Below, piece after piece: positions 42,687 to 51,000 of a stretch of DNA of 51,000 nt; position 1 is the stretch's first letter, and each line of letters begins with the position of its first letter. The notes under the pieces are model-generated. The model ran no database searches. It was given only the letters and a program-made list of their open reading frames with translations, and was not told the origin of the DNA. The position numbers and the translations under genes are program-made. Origin of the DNA: Lachnospiraceae bacterium. GTDB taxonomy: Bacteria; Bacillota; Clostridia; Lachnospirales; Lachnospiraceae. The stretch is from positions 1-51,000 of the forward strand of contig JAFTGN010000059.1 of assembly GCA_017457865.1 (NCBI GenBank). Direction: 5' to 3'.

Positions 42687-44621
42687 TTATTTTAACAGCT
42701 TCCCATCATTCTGTAAAGATGCACTTCGATCGACTGCCTGGTGAAAAAACTGATACACAGATTGGGCTGCTGCCTCATTCATCCCTTCTATTTCTTTTAA
42801 TCTGTCCACATCTGCCTGTTTGATCTCTTCCACATTGTCAAAATGCCGCATCAGTGCCTGACGACGCTTGGGCCCAATTCCTGGAATATCATCTAATATG
42901 GAATGCACCGCTCCTTTTTGCCGGAGACTGCGGTGGTACTCAATGGCAAATCGGTGGGCTTCGTCCTGAATTCTGGTAATCAACTGAAAGCCCTCACTGT
43001 GCCGGTCAATGGGAATCTCCACATTGTGATAATACAAACCTCTGGTACGGTGATTATCGTCCTTTACCATGCCACAGACCGGAATGCTGATTTGCAGCCG
43101 TTCCAATACGGCTTCTGCAATATTCACCTGCCCTCGTCCACCGTCCATCAAGAGCAAATCCGGAAACTTCTGGAAGCTGTCAAAGGTTCCATTTCCTGTT
43201 TCCTGCTTTCTGCTTTCCAATCCATGTGCAAACCGTCTGGTCAATACTTCTTCCATAGACGCATAATCATTGGGTCCCTGGACAGATTTGATGCGAAACT
43301 TCCGGTAGTCACTGCGCTTTGGTCTGCCGTCTTCAAATACCACCATAGAACCTACCGACTGAAAACCGCTGATATTGGAAATATCAAATGCCTCCATCCG
43401 ATTCAAATCCGACAGATCCAGCCATTCACTGATCTGACGCACTGCCCCTAACGTACGCAGTTCTTCTTTCTTGATTTTCTCCTTGTCCTGATCCAGTACC
43501 ATCTGGGCATTTTTTGCTGCCAGCTCTACCAGACGTTCCTTTTGTCCCTTTTGCGGCACACGGATGGTCACCTTATGCCCTCGCTTGCTGGTAAGCCACT
43601 GCTCTATAAATGCCTGATCTTCCACCGGATGTTGTAAGAACAGTTCTCTTGGCACAAAAGGGGTACCGGCATAAAACTGCTGAATGAAACTGGTCATAAT
43701 ATCTGTATTGGTATCCTCTAATGCCACATTCAGATGAAAATGATCCCGCCCAATCAGCCTTCCTTCCCGGACAAAGAACACCTGCACCACTGCATCCTGA
43801 CTGACCACCTCACCAGATTCCGCATCTACATTGTCTGCTACCGCAAAGGCAATGATATCTCTGTCATCTGATGTGGTATTGTCTGTGATCTTCTGCTTTT
43901 GCGACACATGCCGCACACTTTGTATCAGTTCCCGATAGACAATTGCTTCCTCAAACTCCATCTGCTCCGCAGCCTGCTGCATCTTCTCTTCCAGTGATTT
44001 CATCACCAGGTCATACTTTCCATTGAGAAAATCCAGCACAGCCTCTATCTTTTTTCCATATTCTTCCTGACTAATCAACCCCTGACAGGGTGCCTCGCAC
44101 TGATGGATATGATAATTGAGACAAGCTCTTTCCTTTCCAATATCTCTGGGCAGCACCCTCTGACAGGTGCGGATCCGAAACAGCTTTCGAATCAGTTCCA
44201 GTGTATCCTTGACTGCTCCTGCACTGGTATAAGGGCCAAAATACCGGGATTTATCCTTTTTCTTCTGACGAGTCATGAACACTCTTGGAAACGCTTCCTC
44301 CACGGTTACCCGAATATACGGATAGGTCTTATCGTCTTTTAACATAGTATTGTAGCGTGGACGATGTTCCTTGATCAGATTACACTCCAACACCAGTGCC
44401 TCTAACTCTGAATCTGTAATAATATATTCAAACCGGGCAATATGAGACACCATTTTTACAATCTTGGGAGACTTATTGCGACTGCTTTGAAAATACTGCC
44501 GCACACGATTTTTCAGACTGATTGCCTTGCCCACATAAATAATCTCATCCTTTTCGTCATGCATCAGGTACACGCCCGGCTTAGCGGGCAGTTTTTTCAG
44601 TTCCTCCTCAATATCAAACAT
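42687..44621 (-). CDS. uvrC: Excinuclease ABC subunit C
   Basis: 644 aa. The GIY-YIG nuclease domain ([26 protein letters not shown], near residues 15-40) is followed by the Cys-containing region, a UVR motif (about 195-230), the RNase-H-like endonuclease domain ([22 protein letters not shown]) and C-terminal HhH motifs. It makes both incisions in nucleotide excision repair with UvrAB. The ATG at 44621 has GGGAGGA upstream. Fold-back element D fills the region before it. Confidence 0.96.
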   Translation of the reverse strand: MFDIEEELKKLPAKPGVYLMHDEKDEIIYVGKAISLKNRVRQYFQSSRNKSPKIVKMVSHIARFEYIITDSELEALVLECNLIKEHRPRYNTMLKDDKTYPYIRVTVEEAFPRVFMTRQKKKDKSRYFGPYTSAGAVKDTLELIRKLFRIRTCQRVLPRDIGKERACLNYHIHQCEAPCQGLISQEEYGKKIEAVLDFLNGKYDLVMKSLEEKMQQAAEQMEFEEAIVYRELIQSVRHVSQKQKITDNTTSDDRDIIAFAVADNVDAESGEVVSQDAVVQVFFVREGRLIGRDHFHLNVALEDTNTDIMTSFIQQFYAGTPFVPRELFLQHPVEDQAFIEQWLTSKRGHKVTIRVPQKGQKERLVELAAKNAQMVLDQDKEKIKKEELRTLGAVRQISEWLDLSDLNRMEAFDISNISGFQSVGSMVVFEDGRPKRSDYRKFRIKSVQGPNDYASMEEVLTRRFAHGLESRKQETGNGTFDSFQKFPDLLLMDGGRGQVNIAEAVLERLQISIPVCGMVKDDNHRTRGLYYHNVEIPIDRHSEGFQLITRIQDEAHRFAIEYHRSLRQKGAVHSILDDIPGIGPKRRQALMRHFDNVEEIKQADVDRLKEIEGMNEAAAQSVYQFFHQAVDRSASLQNDGKLLK

Positions 44622-44649
44622 ACTTCCTCCCTGTCTGGTATACATGTAA

Positions 44650-44861
44650 AACTGCTATCTACTTTGTGAAGTGATGTCTGCGTGCGCAACACATCTTTCA
44701 AAGACACGCTCTCGCTTCGTGAAAATGCAGCGGATACTAAGTAATTCTGAGACATAACGTCTCCGAATTACAAGTACCGACATTTTCAAAAGTCTTTTCA
44801 AGATGCGTTTGCCTTACTTGACATCACTCTTTCAATAGAATGAAAGCAGTTTTACATATGT
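44650..44861. repeat. Fold-back element D, relative of copies A-C
   Basis: TAAAACTGCT and AGCAGTTTTA are at the ends, GTGATGTC pairs with GACATCAC inside, and a central hairpin GTAATTC-T-GAGAC / GTCTC-C-GAATTAC lies at about 44740-44770. CACGCTCTCGCTTCG at 44705-44719 and the GGATACT/AGTACC pair near the centre match copies A-C, but the ends differ. No coding capacity. Confidence 0.72.
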
Positions 44862-44888
44862 CACCCTACACTACATATATACAACAAC

Positions 44889-44931
44889 GACAGGCACTTC
44901 GAAACAGGAAAAATGTCTCGTAATGCCTGTC
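44889..44931 (-). terminator. Hairpin downstream of ftsH
   Basis: On the minus strand GACAGGCA...TGCCTGTC with partly pairing inner arms lies 8 nt after the ftsH stop. There is no clean T run, so termination efficiency is uncertain. Confidence 0.5.
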
Positions 44932-44938
44932 ATCTTGT

Positions 44939-46957
44939 TTACTTGTTTTGTCCTCTATTTTCAGATGAACTTCCAAACAAATCTGTATCCCAGTCTATTT
45001 CTTTTGATGAAGTATCCTGTATATTCTCTTTCGCAAGTGGTTCATTTGCTGTAGGTGCTTGTACTGTATTGGCATCCTGTGCCGCAGACTGCTCTTCTAT
45101 AGCACCGCCGTTTCTCTTTGCCTGGCATGCATGCAGGATTTCCATAAATTCCTTTCCTGTGATGGTTTCTTTTTCAATCAGGAAGGCTGCGATTTCATCT
45201 AAGATGTCACGATTGGCACTTAAGATGTCTTTTGCCTTCTGGTATGCCGCCTGGTTGATCCGCATCACTTCTTTGTCAATCTCTGCCTCTGTCTCTGCAC
45301 CGCAGTTTAAGACACGACGACCATCCAGATACTGATTTTCCACGGTCTCCAACGCTACCATACCGAACTTCTCTGACATACCGTACATAGTGATCATGGT
45401 ACGGGCATAACGGGTCGCCTGTTCAATATCATTGGACGCACCGGTGGTCACATTATGAAATACGATTTCCTCTGCCGCACGACCTGCCATCGCCACCACG
45501 ATCATAGTTTCAATCTCGGTTTTGGTATTCAGATATTTCTCTTCTTCTGGCACCTGCATGACATAACCAAGTGCACCCATGGTACGAGGCACGATGGTAA
45601 TCTTCTGTACCGGCTCCGCATCCTTTTCCAATGCGCTGATCAGGGCATGTCCTACCTCATGATAAGATACGATTTTACGTTCCTCTAGACTCATGATACG
45701 GTCTTTCTTTTCCTTTCCGACCAGCACCACTTCCACTGCCTCAAACAAATCCTTTTGGTTCACCAGCGTTCTGCCGTGCTTGACTGCATTGATGGCAGCC
45801 TCATTGATCATATTGGCAAGATCGGAACCTACTGCACCGCTGGTAGCCAGTGCAATGGCTTCCAAATCCACTGTCTCGTCTATCTTCACATCTTTGGCAT
45901 GTACTTTTAAGATGTCGATACGCCCCTTTAAATCCGGCTTATCTACGATGATTCGTCTGTCAAATCGTCCCGGACGAAGCAATGCCTTATCCAGAATCTC
46001 CGGACGGTTGGTGGCACCTAAAATCAGCACTCCCTTGGAAGAATCAAATCCATCCATCTCTGCCAACAGCTGGTTCAATGTCTGCTCACGCTCGTCATTG
46101 CCTCCTCCATATCTGCTGTCACGGCTCTTACCGATGGCATCGATCTCATCAATGAAAATGATACATGGTGCATTCTGCTGTGCCTGCTTGAACAGATCAC
46201 GGACACGGGATGCACCCACACCTACGAACATTTCCACAAAGTCTGAACCAGACAGAGAGAAGAACGGCACCTTTGCTTCTCCTGCCACTGCCTTGGCCAA
46301 AAGGGTCTTACCGGTACCTGGAGGGCCTACCAGCAAGGCTCCCTTGGGTAATTTGGCACCAATCTCTACATAACGATGGGGATCATGAAGGAAGTCTACG
46401 ATCTCCATCAAAGATTCCTTTGCCTCATCTTCACCTGCCACATCCTGGAATGTGACACCGGTTTCTTTCTGTACGTAAACTTTGGCATTGCTTCTGCCTA
46501 CTCCCATGGGACCGCCGCTTCCACTCATCCGCCGCATGAAGAAGCCAAGCAAAAACCAAATCAGCAGCAATGGCAATATATAATACAATAAAACATCCAC
46601 GATACCGGAGCCGGAGCTGACTTCCTCTCCAATAAACTCTACCCCTGCATCCTCTAGACGCTCTACCAGTTCTCTGTCCGCTACAATCGGAGTATAATAG
46701 GTGGTCTTAATCAATGCTTCATCTGTATTCTTCACATACTCCAGACGCGTGCTGCGAATGGTCACATGAGAAATCACACCGTCATTCACATCATTGATGA
46801 ACTGGCTGTAGCTGACTTGCTCTGTAGTCTTCTCTGTCATATATGAATTGAGAAAAGACATCAGAATAATGGTCACAACGCCTACAATCAAAAATACAAA
46901 GAGTATCTGGGGTAGATTATTCTTTTCATTATCGGGTTTCTTGTTTCTGTTCTCCAC
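44939..46957 (-). CDS. ftsH: ATP-dependent zinc metalloprotease FtsH
   Basis: 672 aa. Two membrane helices (about 17-37 and 122-140) flank an extracytoplasmic domain. The AAA module follows with GPPGTGKT, FIDEIDAIG and the second region of homology, then the zinc site HEVGH (usually HEAGH; Ala is Val here) and a downstream Asp ligand region. It degrades membrane and regulatory proteins. The start chosen is GTG at 46957, seven bases after AGGAG; a TTG at 46963 is one base from it. A promoter lies at 47002-47030. Confidence 0.95.
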   Translation of the reverse strand: MENRNKKPDNEKNNLPQILFVFLIVGVVTIILMSFLNSYMTEKTTEQVSYSQFINDVNDGVISHVTIRSTRLEYVKNTDEALIKTTYYTPIVADRELVERLEDAGVEFIGEEVSSGSGIVDVLLYYILPLLLIWFLLGFFMRRMSGSGGPMGVGRSNAKVYVQKETGVTFQDVAGEDEAKESLMEIVDFLHDPHRYVEIGAKLPKGALLVGPPGTGKTLLAKAVAGEAKVPFFSLSGSDFVEMFVGVGASRVRDLFKQAQQNAPCIIFIDEIDAIGKSRDSRYGGGNDEREQTLNQLLAEMDGFDSSKGVLILGATNRPEILDKALLRPGRFDRRIIVDKPDLKGRIDILKVHAKDVKIDETVDLEAIALATSGAVGSDLANMINEAAINAVKHGRTLVNQKDLFEAVEVVLVGKEKKDRIMSLEERKIVSYHEVGHALISALEKDAEPVQKITIVPRTMGALGYVMQVPEEEKYLNTKTEIETMIVVAMAGRAAEEIVFHNVTTGASNDIEQATRYARTMITMYGMSEKFGMVALETVENQYLDGRRVLNCGAETEAEIDKEVMRINQAAYQKAKDILSANRDILDEIAAFLIEKETITGKEFMEILHACQAKRNGGAIEEQSAAQDANTVQAPTANEPLAKENIQDTSSKEIDWDTDLFGSSSENRGQNK

Positions 46958-47001
46958 ACTCAATCTCCTGTTCTTATCGTTTTCTGTTTTGTGTCCTTTT
47001 T

Positions 47002-47030
47002 ATTATAGTAATTCCTTCTTTATAAATCAA
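47002..47030 (-). promoter_or_regulatory. ftsH promoter
   Basis: On the minus strand TTGATT (47030-47025) and TATAAT (47007-47002) have an exact 17-bp spacer, about 45 nt before the start. Confidence 0.85.
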
Positions 47031-47119
47031 GCCAGAATCTGTAAAAACTGTATGATATTTTATGAAGATTCCGTAAAAAAATCTCAAAAAACATTCTGGT
47101 CTTCTTTTATGGAAAGTAG

Positions 47120-47125
47120 TATAAT
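47120..47125 (+). promoter_or_regulatory. Candidate -10 of pyrG
   Basis: TATAAT is present, but the region 17 bp upstream (TGGTCT) is a poor -35. Transcription from here would begin at or next to the hairpin at 47131-47154 and give a leader of about 290 nt. Confidence 0.45.
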
Positions 47126-47130
47126 GAAAA

Positions 47131-47323
47131 AGAATTCTGCAAAGGCAGAATTCTCGCGCCGAGTGCGGTTGCGTATGCAACTCTTTCTCTTTCGCACGAG
47201 GTCGCATCCTGTGCGTAGCACTTTTTTTGTGACAGAATTTTTTCTGTTACCAAAAAGAATGGGTTTAAGAAAACCGGATGCTTCCCCTGATGGCGGAAGC
47301 ATTTCACTTTTCTCACCCAAAAA
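47131..47323 (+). other. Structured pyrG leader region
   Basis: Several hairpins follow each other: AGAATTCTGC-AAAG-GCAGAATTCT (47131-47154), GTTGC-GTAT-GCAAC near 47170, CGCAC...AGG/CCT...GTGCG near 47193-47215 with TAGCACTTTTTTT after it, and ATGCTTCC...GGAAGCAT near 47278-47302. The T run suggests a possible attenuator. No gene is visible in this roughly 300-nt stretch. Confidence 0.5.
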
Positions 47324-47350
47324 GTAACTGCTCAGTACCTTCACAGTTAT
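47324..47350 (+). repeat. GTAACTG-type hairpin, copy 4
   Basis: GTAACTG and CAGTTAT arms enclose CTCAGTACCTTCA and are followed by GAGCAAA, matching the copy at 29593-29627 except for a few substitutions. It lies 71 nt upstream of the pyrG start. Confidence 0.7.
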
Positions 47351-47420
47351 GAGCAAATATCACTAAAATTCACTAGTTTACAGCACGCAAGCCGAAAAAG
47401 CGGCAGAAATGGAGGTAATT

Positions 47421-49025
47421 ATGCCTGTAAAATACGTATTCGTCACCGGTGGAGTGGTTTCCGGTCTTGGAAAAGGAATCACAGCAGCATCTCTTGGCCG
47501 TCTGTTAAAAGCCAGAGGGTATTCTGTCACCATGCAGAAATTTGATCCTTATATCAACATTGATCCCGGTACCATGAATCCTGTCCAGCATGGAGAAGTA
47601 TTCGTCACGGAAGACGGTGCCGAAACAGACCTTGATCTGGGACATTATGAACGTTTCATCGACGAAAGCCTGAACCGCAATTCCAATGTAACCACAGGTA
47701 AAGTGTATCAGGAAGTCATCAACAAGGAACGCCGTGGGGAATATGGCGGGGGGACCGTACAGGTCATTCCTCATATTACAGATGAAATCAAAAGCCGCTT
47801 TTACCGCAGCTACAATTCCGATAAAACAGAAATCGCCATCATCGAAGTAGGCGGTACCGTGGGAGACATCGAAAGCCAACCTTTCCTTGAGTCCATTCGT
47901 CAGTTTCAGCATGATGTGGGATTTGACAATGCGATTTTGATTCACGTGACTCTGATTCCCTGGCTGTCTGCCTCTCAGGAGATGAAAACCAAACCAACCC
48001 AGTCCAGTGTAAAAGAATTACAGGGCATGGGCATCCAGCCAAATATTCTCATGTGTCGTACCGAACATCCACTAGAGCCAGGTATCCGGGAAAAGATTTC
48101 CCTGTTCTGTAATGTGCCCTCTAACTGTGTGCTGCAAAATCTGGACTGCTCTGTTTTATATGAAGTGCCTCTGATGATGGAGGAAGAACAGTTGGCACAG
48201 CGTGTCTGCGAATGTCTGAAACTGCCATGCCCGGAACCGGATCTGGCAGAGTGGACTGCCATGGTGAAAGCATGGAAAGCACCAAAGGGCGAAGTCACCG
48301 TTGCACTGGTGGGAAAATATGTTTCTTTACATGACGCTTACATCAGCGTAGTGGAATCCTTAAAGCATGCCGGTGTACACCATCGTCACCAGGTACAGAT
48401 CAAATGGGTAGATTCCGAGCTTGTTACCCCGGAAAACGCAGCAGAAACCTTCGGGGATGTGAGTGGTATCATTTTACCCGGCGGTTTTGGTGACCGAGGC
48501 ATCGATGGTATGATTACTTCTATTCAGTATGCCCGGGAACACAACATCCCATTCTTAGGACTGTGCCTGGGGATGCAGCTGTCTATCGTAGAGTTTGCCA
48601 GAAATGTATTGGGGATTGCAGATGCTCACAGCGCAGAGTTTATGCCACAGACTGCCAATCCGGTCATCCATCTGATGCCGGATCAGAACGGCATTACCGA
48701 CATCGGGGGTACATTGCGAAAAGGGGCCTATCCTTGTATCTTAGACTCTGATTCTCTGGCATATCAGGTCTATGGCACCCAGCAGATCAGCGAACGTCAC
48801 CGTCATCGCTATGAGGTCAACAACGATTACCGTACTGCCCTGTCTGCCCACGGTATGAAGCTTTCCGGTCTGTCTCCGGACAAGCGTATTGTAGAAATGA
48901 TTGAACTGCCCTCTCATCCATGGTTTGTTGCCACACAGGCACATCCGGAACTGAAGTCCAGACCAAACCGCCCACATCCACTGTTTGTGGGATTTGTAGG
49001 AGCAGCCATTGAGAGAGCAAATTAG
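47421..49025 (+). CDS. pyrG: CTP synthase
   Basis: 534 aa. The N-terminal amidoligase has [27 protein letters not shown], and the C-terminal class I glutamine amidotransferase has [13 protein letters not shown], nucleophile GLCLGMQ and the final HPE. It aminates UTP to CTP using glutamine. KTKPTQSSV carries Ser where His is more usual. The ATG at 47421 has GGAGG five bases upstream; the ATG at 47409 overlaps that site. It converges on serS with a shared terminator. Confidence 0.96.
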   Translation: MPVKYVFVTGGVVSGLGKGITAASLGRLLKARGYSVTMQKFDPYINIDPGTMNPVQHGEVFVTEDGAETDLDLGHYERFIDESLNRNSNVTTGKVYQEVINKERRGEYGGGTVQVIPHITDEIKSRFYRSYNSDKTEIAIIEVGGTVGDIESQPFLESIRQFQHDVGFDNAILIHVTLIPWLSASQEMKTKPTQSSVKELQGMGIQPNILMCRTEHPLEPGIREKISLFCNVPSNCVLQNLDCSVLYEVPLMMEEEQLAQRVCECLKLPCPEPDLAEWTAMVKAWKAPKGEVTVALVGKYVSLHDAYISVVESLKHAGVHHRHQVQIKWVDSELVTPENAAETFGDVSGIILPGGFGDRGIDGMITSIQYAREHNIPFLGLCLGMQLSIVEFARNVLGIADAHSAEFMPQTANPVIHLMPDQNGITDIGGTLRKGAYPCILDSDSLAYQVYGTQQISERHRHRYEVNNDYRTALSAHGMKLSGLSPDKRIVEMIELPSHPWFVATQAHPELKSRPNRPHPLFVGFVGAAIERAN

Positions 49026-49056
49026 TCCAAATCCATCGTAAATCATTCTAAATGAA

Positions 49057-49108
49057 GAAACGGCAGTTTTCCCCGCATGTCCACAGCATGGAGGAAAACT
49101 GCCGTTTC
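49057..49108. terminator. Bidirectional terminator between pyrG and serS
   Basis: GAAACGGCAGTTTTCC (49057-49072) pairs perfectly with GGAAAACTGCCGTTTC (49093-49108), with ATTTTAT on the plus side and TTCATTTAG on the minus side. It serves both converging genes. Confidence 0.88.
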
Positions 49109-49144
49109 ATTTTATGTCACAGGAAACACCTGCCTGCTTGAAAA

Positions 49145-50425
49145 TTATGCCCGAATCTCTGTCATACCACCCATATATGGTCTCAGTGCCTCCGGAATCC
49201 GTACAGAACCGTCTGCCTGCAGATTGTTCTCCAAGAAGGCAATCAACATACGAGGGGGTGCCACTACTGTATTATTCAGTGTGTGGGCAAAATACTTGCC
49301 GCCTTCTCCTACCACACGGATCTTTAAGCGGCGTGCCTGTGCATCTCCTAAATTGGAACAGCTGCCTACCTCAAAATATTTCTGCTGTCTTGGAGACCAG
49401 GCTTCCACGTCAATGGACTTCACCTTCAGGTCTGCCAGGTCGCCGGAACAACACTCTAAAGTACGCACCGGAATATCCATGGAACGGAACAGATCCACTG
49501 TATTCTGCCACAGCTTATCAAACCAGGCCTTAGAATCCTCCGGCTTGCAGACCACGATCATCTCCTGCTTTTCAAACTGATGGATACGGTAGACACCTCT
49601 CTCCTCAATGCCGTGAGCGCCTTTTTCCTTACGGAAACATGGAGAATAACTGGTCAGCGTATAAGGCAGATTCTCTTCCTTTACAATAGTGTCAATGAAC
49701 TTTCCAATCATAGAATGTTCACTGGTACCGATCAAATACAGATCCTCTCCCTCAATCTTATACATCATGGCATCCATCTCGGCAAAGCTCATGACACCTG
49801 TCACCACATCACTGCGGATCATAAATGGGGGCACACAGTAAGTAAATCCTCTGTTGATCATAAAATCTCTTGCATAAGAAATCACTGCAGAATGGAGACG
49901 GGCAATGTCTCCCATCAGATAATAAAATCCATTTCCGGCTACCTTTCTGGCACTGTCTAAGTCAATGCCATTAAACTTTTCCATGATCTCTGTATGATAA
50001 GGCACTTCAAAATCCGGCACCACCGGCTCCCCGTACCGCTGCACCTCCACATTCTCGCTGTCGTCCTTTCCGATGGGCACACTGGGATCGATGATGTTTG
50101 GAATGGTCATCATGATGGTCTTGATCCGTTCCTGTAACTGTGGCTCCTGTGCCTCTAACTCCTCTAAACGTGTGGCAAACTCTGCCACCTGTGCCTTGAC
50201 AGCCTCCGCTTCCTCCTTCTGTCCCTTTGCCATCAAGCCACCGATCTGCTTGGACAGCTTCTTTCTTTCGGCACGAAGGGCATCTGCCTCTCCCTGTATT
50301 TCACGGGCCTTTGCGTCTAACTCGATCACCTCATCCACCAATGGCAGCTTGGAGTCCTGAAACTTATTGCGGATATTCTGCTTTACCAGCTCCGGATTCT
50401 CTCTCACAAATTTCATATCTAACAT
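49145..50425 (-). CDS. serS: Seryl-tRNA synthetase
   Basis: 426 aa. The N-terminal antiparallel coiled-coil arm (about 28-100) binds the long variable arm of tRNA-Ser. The class II catalytic domain has TSEHSMIGKF, motif 2 SPCFRKEKGAHGIEERGVYRIHQFEKQE and motif 3 NNTVVAPPRMLIAFLENN. GAGGAAG precedes the ATG. A T-box leader lies upstream, but a 240-bp fold-back element separates the T-box terminator from the start codon. Confidence 0.97.
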   Translation of the reverse strand: MLDMKFVRENPELVKQNIRNKFQDSKLPLVDEVIELDAKAREIQGEADALRAERKKLSKQIGGLMAKGQKEEAEAVKAQVAEFATRLEELEAQEPQLQERIKTIMMTIPNIIDPSVPIGKDDSENVEVQRYGEPVVPDFEVPYHTEIMEKFNGIDLDSARKVAGNGFYYLMGDIARLHSAVISYARDFMINRGFTYCVPPFMIRSDVVTGVMSFAEMDAMMYKIEGEDLYLIGTSEHSMIGKFIDTIVKEENLPYTLTSYSPCFRKEKGAHGIEERGVYRIHQFEKQEMIVVCKPEDSKAWFDKLWQNTVDLFRSMDIPVRTLECCSGDLADLKVKSIDVEAWSPRQQKYFEVGSCSNLGDAQARRLKIRVVGEGGKYFAHTLNNTVVAPPRMLIAFLENNLQADGSVRIPEALRPYMGGMTEIRA

Positions 50426-50525
50426 ATCTTCCTCATTTCTGTGCAGCTGTGTGTAAATTTTTTACTCTGTTCCAATCTGTGTCGCTGCACTGGCACATAC
50501 TTCAGGGGCTTATGGATGCGGAGAC

Positions 50526-50767
50526 AGTTTCATATAGACAATTGCGCGACTGTTCCACCCAACGCCCTTCATCAAAATTTTGATCCGAAAAACACACTCT
50601 CGCTTCGGTTCCGCATAACGGTACTAATGTTTTTCTTCATAACTGCAAAGCATTTATTCAAAAAACAAAGTACCGATGCTCCACAGAGTATTTTCGGATA
50701 GAAAAATTTATGATGTACGGGCTGTTTCATGAAAACAAAAATAATTTCGCAATTATCTTATGAAACT
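50526..50767. repeat. Fold-back MITE-like element, copy C
   Basis: AGTTTCATA-TAGACAATTGCG and CGCAATTATCT-TATGAAACT are inverted ends. The interior is in opposite orientation to copies A and B: TTCATCAAAATTTTGAT, CACACTCTCGCTTCGGTT (50593-50610), AACGGTACTAATGTTTTTC and AAAGTACCGATGCTCCACAGAG. It occupies the serS leader between the T-box and the gene. Confidence 0.85.
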
Positions 50768-50780
50768 ACAAAATCACATC

Positions 50781-51000
50781 AAAAAAGTCTCCTGTCCCAT
50801 GTCTGTCAAACATGGGACGGAGACTTCCGCGTTGCCACCCAAATTACCGTTTCCGGTCACTCATTCCTGCTGTAAAGGGCTTACCCTTCGGCTTTCACCG
50901 ATGGCTCCCAGAATGGAAAGACTTTTTGTAAGTCAGGCTCACACCCACCGCCTGCTCTCTGTACTCACGCCAAATCGTAGTTCTGATCAACACCTGTATA
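50781..51000 (-). promoter_or_regulatory. T-box riboswitch of serS (5' end may be cut by the window)
   Basis: Read on the minus strand, the features run in T-box order. They are the AGAGAG...GGTGGGTGTGAGCC stem I distal region, a linker stem (GCCGAAGGGTAAGCCC), GAATGAGTGACC, the T-box core TTTGGGTGGCAACGCGG at 50841-50825 and the terminator GTCTCC...CATG / CATG...GGAGACTTTTTT (50825-50781). Uncharged tRNA would pair with TGGC and stabilise the antiterminator. Serine specificity is inferred from serS; TCT or TCC near the stem I base (CTTTCCATTCTG) are specifier candidates. Confidence 0.88.

Overview
The window reads as a chromosomal segment of a low-to-mid GC Firmicute, most likely a Lachnospiraceae (Clostridium cluster XIVa) gut anaerobe. 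The evidence is a reverse-type rubrerythrin next to a PerR-like repressor, a SpoVB-like flippase, CD3324-type and DUF6145-type small proteins, a T-box in front of serS, and the uvrC-hprK-murB-rapZ-whiA-crh gene order. Most genes lie on the minus strand. I see no tRNA, rRNA, CRISPR array, phage genes or transposase.

Layout. 1-1220 (+): perR and rubrerythrin, with a palindromic operator-like site at the promoter. 1220-1565: an intergenic patchwork of repeats. 1570-8780 (-): methyltransferase, small HTH protein, M18 aminopeptidase, rarA, polysaccharide deacetylase, HtrA protease. 9090-21890 (-): a cell-surface glycan cluster with LCP ligase, initiating sugar-phosphate transferase, glycosyltransferases, an ABC glycan exporter, RmlC and a polytopic polymerase-like protein, with leuA embedded in it. 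21890-25890 (-): a divergent HPr, cdaR and diadenylate cyclase cdaA, followed upstream by two unknown membrane proteins. 26350-30690 (-): greA, dusB, DUF6145-like, birA, a small membrane protein, argF. 31005-33172 (+): a SpoVB-like flippase and a PH-domain-like protein. 33322-44621 (-): metA, a divergent LigA-like protein, rluF, queA, then crh, whiA, rapZ, murB, hprK and uvrC. 44939-46957 (-): ftsH. 47421-49025 (+): pyrG. 49145-51000 (-): serS and its T-box leader.

Functional themes are surface polysaccharide assembly and export, second-messenger (c-di-AMP) signalling, HPr/HprK carbon control, peptidoglycan precursor synthesis (MurB), protein quality control (HtrA, FtsH), RNA modification (DusB, RluF, QueA), DNA repair (RarA, UvrC, LigA-like) and amino-acid synthesis (LeuA, ArgF, MetA).

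The least explained content is intergenic. Three copies of a roughly 215-240 bp fold-back, MITE-like element occur at 4.3, 34.3 and 50.6 kb, with a relative at 44.7 kb. A short GTAACTG...CAGTTAC hairpin family has four copies plus a half copy. A repeat patchwork follows rubrerythrin, and a 5' hairpin in the pyrG leader is shared with the start of the window. One fold-back copy separates the serS T-box from serS. Protein oddities are a LigA homologue lacking several expected catalytic residues, two unusual HPr proteins (H15 with K17, and E15), and a RapZ whose P-loop lacks the usual Ser/Thr after the lysine.
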